From CBIHON01 sp966211965 (GTDB lineage: Bacteria; Pseudomonadota; Gammaproteobacteria; Burkholderiales; Burkholderiaceae_D): DNA of 64,000 nucleotides. The notes below the pieces were generated by a model, which was given only the letters and a program-made list of their open reading frames with translations, made no database searches and was not told the DNA's origin. A program made the translations under genes and the position numbers. Below are positions 62,001 through 64,000 of this stretch, piece by piece; positions within the stretch are counted from its first letter, which is position 1, and every line of letters starts with the position of its first letter. The stretch spans positions 1-64,000 of the forward strand of contig CBIHON010000015.1 in the NCBI GenBank assembly GCA_966211965.1, written 5' to 3'.

Positions 62001-62456
62001 ATGGCAAACATGACCCATTTTGACTCTCTCGATCTGGTAGAGAACATCCTGAAAAACGTATTTCGTCCGATGGCTTTAGAGACCGTGCGCAGCATGCAGC
62101 CGAGTGCGGAAGAAGGACGGCAGGAGGCGAGACTGGTCCGAATGGATGTCGTCGAAAACGATCAGGCGTATCGGATTTCGGCAGAACTTCCCGGTGTCCG
62201 GAAAGAAGACATCAGTGTTGCCATCGATGGCAACCGGGTTCAGCTCTCGGCCGAATGCAAGCGTGAAAAAGCGGCTGAAGATGCGAGCGAACGCAGCTTG
62301 TGCGGCGAGCGCTTTTACGGCAAGCTGCGCCGCAGTATCCAGCTGCCGGAAGAAATCGACGATGGCGCAGCACAGGCCAAATATGCCGACGGCGTGCTCG
62401 AACTGAGCCTGCCCAAGAAAAAAACCAAGGGAAGCAAAAGGCTGGAAATCCAGTAA
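62001..62456 (+). CDS. Hsp20/alpha-crystallin small heat-shock protein
   Basis: The 151-residue protein has a short N-terminal arm, an alpha-crystallin domain (RMDVVENDQAYRISAELPGV, EDISVAIDGNRVQLSAE, FYGKLRRSIQLPEEID) with the family AxYxDGVLELSLPK motif (QAKYADGVLELSLPKK) and a C-terminal extension SKRLEIQ holding the L-x-I-type anchor. It holds unfolding proteins. GGAGG stands six bases before the ATG. Confidence 0.92.
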   Translation: MANMTHFDSLDLVENILKNVFRPMALETVRSMQPSAEEGRQEARLVRMDVVENDQAYRISAELPGVRKEDISVAIDGNRVQLSAECKREKAAEDASERSLCGERFYGKLRRSIQLPEEIDDGAAQAKYADGVLELSLPKKKTKGSKRLEIQ

Positions 62457-62521
62457 GCGGCATGGCTGCGAAACTCCAGTCCGGTAACAACTCACAGGCC
62501 GATATTTAGCGCTTATCCGAC

Positions 62522-62541
62522 GCCGGCGCGGCAGCGCCGGC
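62522..62541. terminator. Hairpin after hsp20
   Basis: GCCGGCGC and GCGCCGGC form an 8-bp GC stem around GGCA, 66 bases past the stop. No T-run follows. Confidence 0.35.
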
Positions 62542-62649
62542 CACGCACAAAAGCAGTATTGCAAGGTGGTTTCGAAACCGCTCCAGCCGCGCTTTTGCAC
62601 GCCTGAAAATCGGCCATTCCATGACGCTCATTTTCTCTTCAAGGAATGC

Positions 62650-64000
62650 ATGATGACTCAGAAAAAATTGAATCGCAGTCTTGTTGCTGCGGCGATCGGC
62701 GCGGCGCTGGTAGGCGGTTATGCGCATTTCGGCCCGCATACCGCGGCCAACGCCCAGACTGCAAGCGCGCCTGCTGCTGCACTCCTGGCGCCGCAAGTCG
62801 CAAGCGCGGCACCAACCGACTTCTCAGGCATCGTCGAACGCTTCGGCCCGGCGGTGGTGAATATCAGTGTTACCGGTAAGGCGCAGCGGACGCCAGCCTC
62901 GCTGGCGGTCCCGGAGTTTGGCCCGGGCGATCCCTTCGGGGAATTCTTCCGCCGCTTCGGTCCGCAATTTCAATTTCCCGGCGGGGCGCCGGAAGCCCGG
63001 GTGATACGCGGACAGGGTTCCGGTTTCATCATCAGCGCCGACGGCACGATTCTGACCAATGCCCATGTGGTTGACGGCGCGCAGGAAGTCACCGTCAAGT
63101 TGACCGACCGGCGCGAGTTCAAAGCCAAGGTCGTAGGCAGCGACAAGCAAACCGATATCGCGGTGCTGAAGATCGGCGCCAAGGATTTGCCGACCGTTAA
63201 AATCGGCAATCCGGCAGCGGTCAAGGTGGGCGAACCGGTGCTGGCGATCGGTTCGCCCTTCGGTTTCGAGAACACGGCCACCTCGGGCATCGTCAGCGCC
63301 AAATCACGCTCGCTGTCGAACGATACCTATGTCCCCTTCATTCAGACCGATGTGGCGGTCAATCCGGGGAATTCGGGTGGACCGCTGTTCAACCTGAAAG
63401 GCGAAGTGATCGGCATCAATTCGCAAATCTACACGAAAAGCGGCGGCTTCCAGGGCCTGTCGTTTGCAATCCCGATCGATGTCGCGACCCGGGTAGAGGA
63501 CCAATTGGTGCATTCGGGAAAAGTGACGCGCGGCCGCATCGGCGTCAGCATCCAGGAACTGAACCAGGCGCTGGCCGATTCCTTCGGCCTGAAAAAATTG
63601 CAAGGGGCATTGGTCAGCTCGGTCGAGCATGACGGTCCAGCCGAGCGTGCGGGTTTGAAAGCCGGTGACGTGATCGTGCGTCTGAACGACGCCGAGATCA
63701 ATCAATCGAACGACTTGCCGGCCATGGTATCGGCACTGAAACCCGGCACCACGGCCAAACTGGACATCATCCGGGACGGCGCCAATAAAACGCTCGACGT
63801 CAAAATCGGCGAAATGAAGGACAAAACGGTGGCGCAAAACGACGAAGCCGCCACCGAGGAACATGCGCGCCTCGGCGTGTCGGTGCGTCCGTTGGCGAAA
63901 GAAGAGCAGAACCGCATGGGCGTCAGCGGCGGGTTGCTGGTTGAAAACGTTCAAGGCGCAGCAGCGCAGGCCGGCATCCAGCAGGGCGACGTGATCGTCT
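62650..64000 (+). CDS. degQ: Do/DegQ-type periplasmic serine protease (cut by window end)
   Basis: The frame is open from ATG 62650 to the end of the window (450 codons shown). A signal peptide (RSLVAAAIGAALVGGYA) is followed by the trypsin-like domain with His139 (TNAHVVDG), Asp169 (QTDIAVLK) and Ser242 (GNSGGPL), a Pro/Phe/Gly-rich LA-loop (PGDPFGEFFRRFGP), a first PDZ (RGRIGVSIQELNQ onward) and the start of a second (LGVSVRPLAKEE). It degrades or refolds damaged envelope proteins as an oligomeric cage. The Shine-Dalgarno AAGGA is at 62641. Confidence 0.92.
   Translation, partial: MMTQKKLNRSLVAAAIGAALVGGYAHFGPHTAANAQTASAPAAALLAPQVASAAPTDFSGIVERFGPAVVNISVTGKAQRTPASLAVPEFGPGDPFGEFFRRFGPQFQFPGGAPEARVIRGQGSGFIISADGTILTNAHVVDGAQEVTVKLTDRREFKAKVVGSDKQTDIAVLKIGAKDLPTVKIGNPAAVKVGEPVLAIGSPFGFENTATSGIVSAKSRSLSNDTYVPFIQTDVAVNPGNSGGPLFNLKGEVIGINSQIYTKSGGFQGLSFAIPIDVATRVEDQLVHSGKVTRGRIGVSIQELNQALADSFGLKKLQGALVSSVEHDGPAERAGLKAGDVIVRLNDAEINQSNDLPAMVSALKPGTTAKLDIIRDGANKTLDVKIGEMKDKTVAQNDEAATEEHARLGVSVRPLAKEEQNRMGVSGGLLVENVQGAAAQAGIQQGDVIV

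Noticed and set aside
1..64000. CRISPR array, tRNA or rRNA genes, prophage
   Set aside because: No regularly spaced direct repeats, no cloverleaf or rRNA-like sequence, and no integrase or structural phage gene was seen by reading.

Overview
The window reads as a chromosomal segment of a betaproteobacterium in the Burkholderiales, most likely Oxalobacteraceae. Pointers are a DUF2863 protein, a phasin with an Ala/Pro/Lys-rich tail, TamA/TamB, a Lig E type periplasmic DNA ligase and moderately high-GC coding sequence with TTG/GTG starts after good Shine-Dalgarno sequences. No rRNA, tRNA, CRISPR array, integrase or intact transposase was seen.

Left accessory block (1-11 kb). This part looks like a defence and toxin island, and its first 4 kb is visibly AT-richer than the rest. 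It opens with a two-gene operon on the minus strand. The first gene encodes a protein with an N-terminal SMEK-like domain and a C-terminal APAZ-like domain. The second encodes a short prokaryotic Argonaute (MID-PIWI only, first catalytic Asp replaced by Ala). The two genes overlap by ATGA. This is the most interesting system in the window: a short-pAgo pair whose effector carries neither TIR nor Sir2. Next come an orphan five-helix membrane protein, a GSU2403-like nucleotidyltransferase behind a duplicated palindromic operator, a divergent YjjJ-type HipA-like kinase, a glycosyltransferase with a coupled coiled-coil protein, and a hipBA operon behind three operators spaced exactly 27 bp apart.

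Middle (11-36 kb). An OmpR-type two-component pair is followed by two kinds of inverted-repeat elements. A 121-bp element occurs three times (13.2, 19.8 and 35.4 kb). Then come small exported and membrane proteins, an acyltransferase, Lig E, a CoaD-HD phosphohydrolase fusion, a phnD-like gene broken by one in-frame stop, DUF2863 and YkgJ genes, a CPBP protease, a GAF-PAS histidine kinase, an LCMT-family methyltransferase, a REC-REC-kinase hybrid, a lipase-like hydrolase, a metallophosphoesterase, a glycosyltransferase/deacetylase pair, a ParA-like ATPase, DUF4272, 3-methyladenine DNA glycosylase and an FKBP.

Right (36-64 kb). Here lie an SPFH (band 7)/SH3 operon divergent from a two-component system, a right-handed beta-helix protein with a disrupted start, a phasin divergent from a HugZ-tamA-tamB operon, an unexplained operon (NlpC/P60-like protein, small Cys-rich exported protein, 875-residue protein), a Crp/Fnr regulator, a type II thioesterase, a PdxH-like oxidase, an extradiol dioxygenase, folE, an Hsp20 and a Do/Deg protease cut by the window end.

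A palindrome of the form ATCCCATG-N2-CATGGGAT lies upstream of three unrelated genes (29.05, 36.25 and 57.13 kb) and may mark an uncharacterised regulon.
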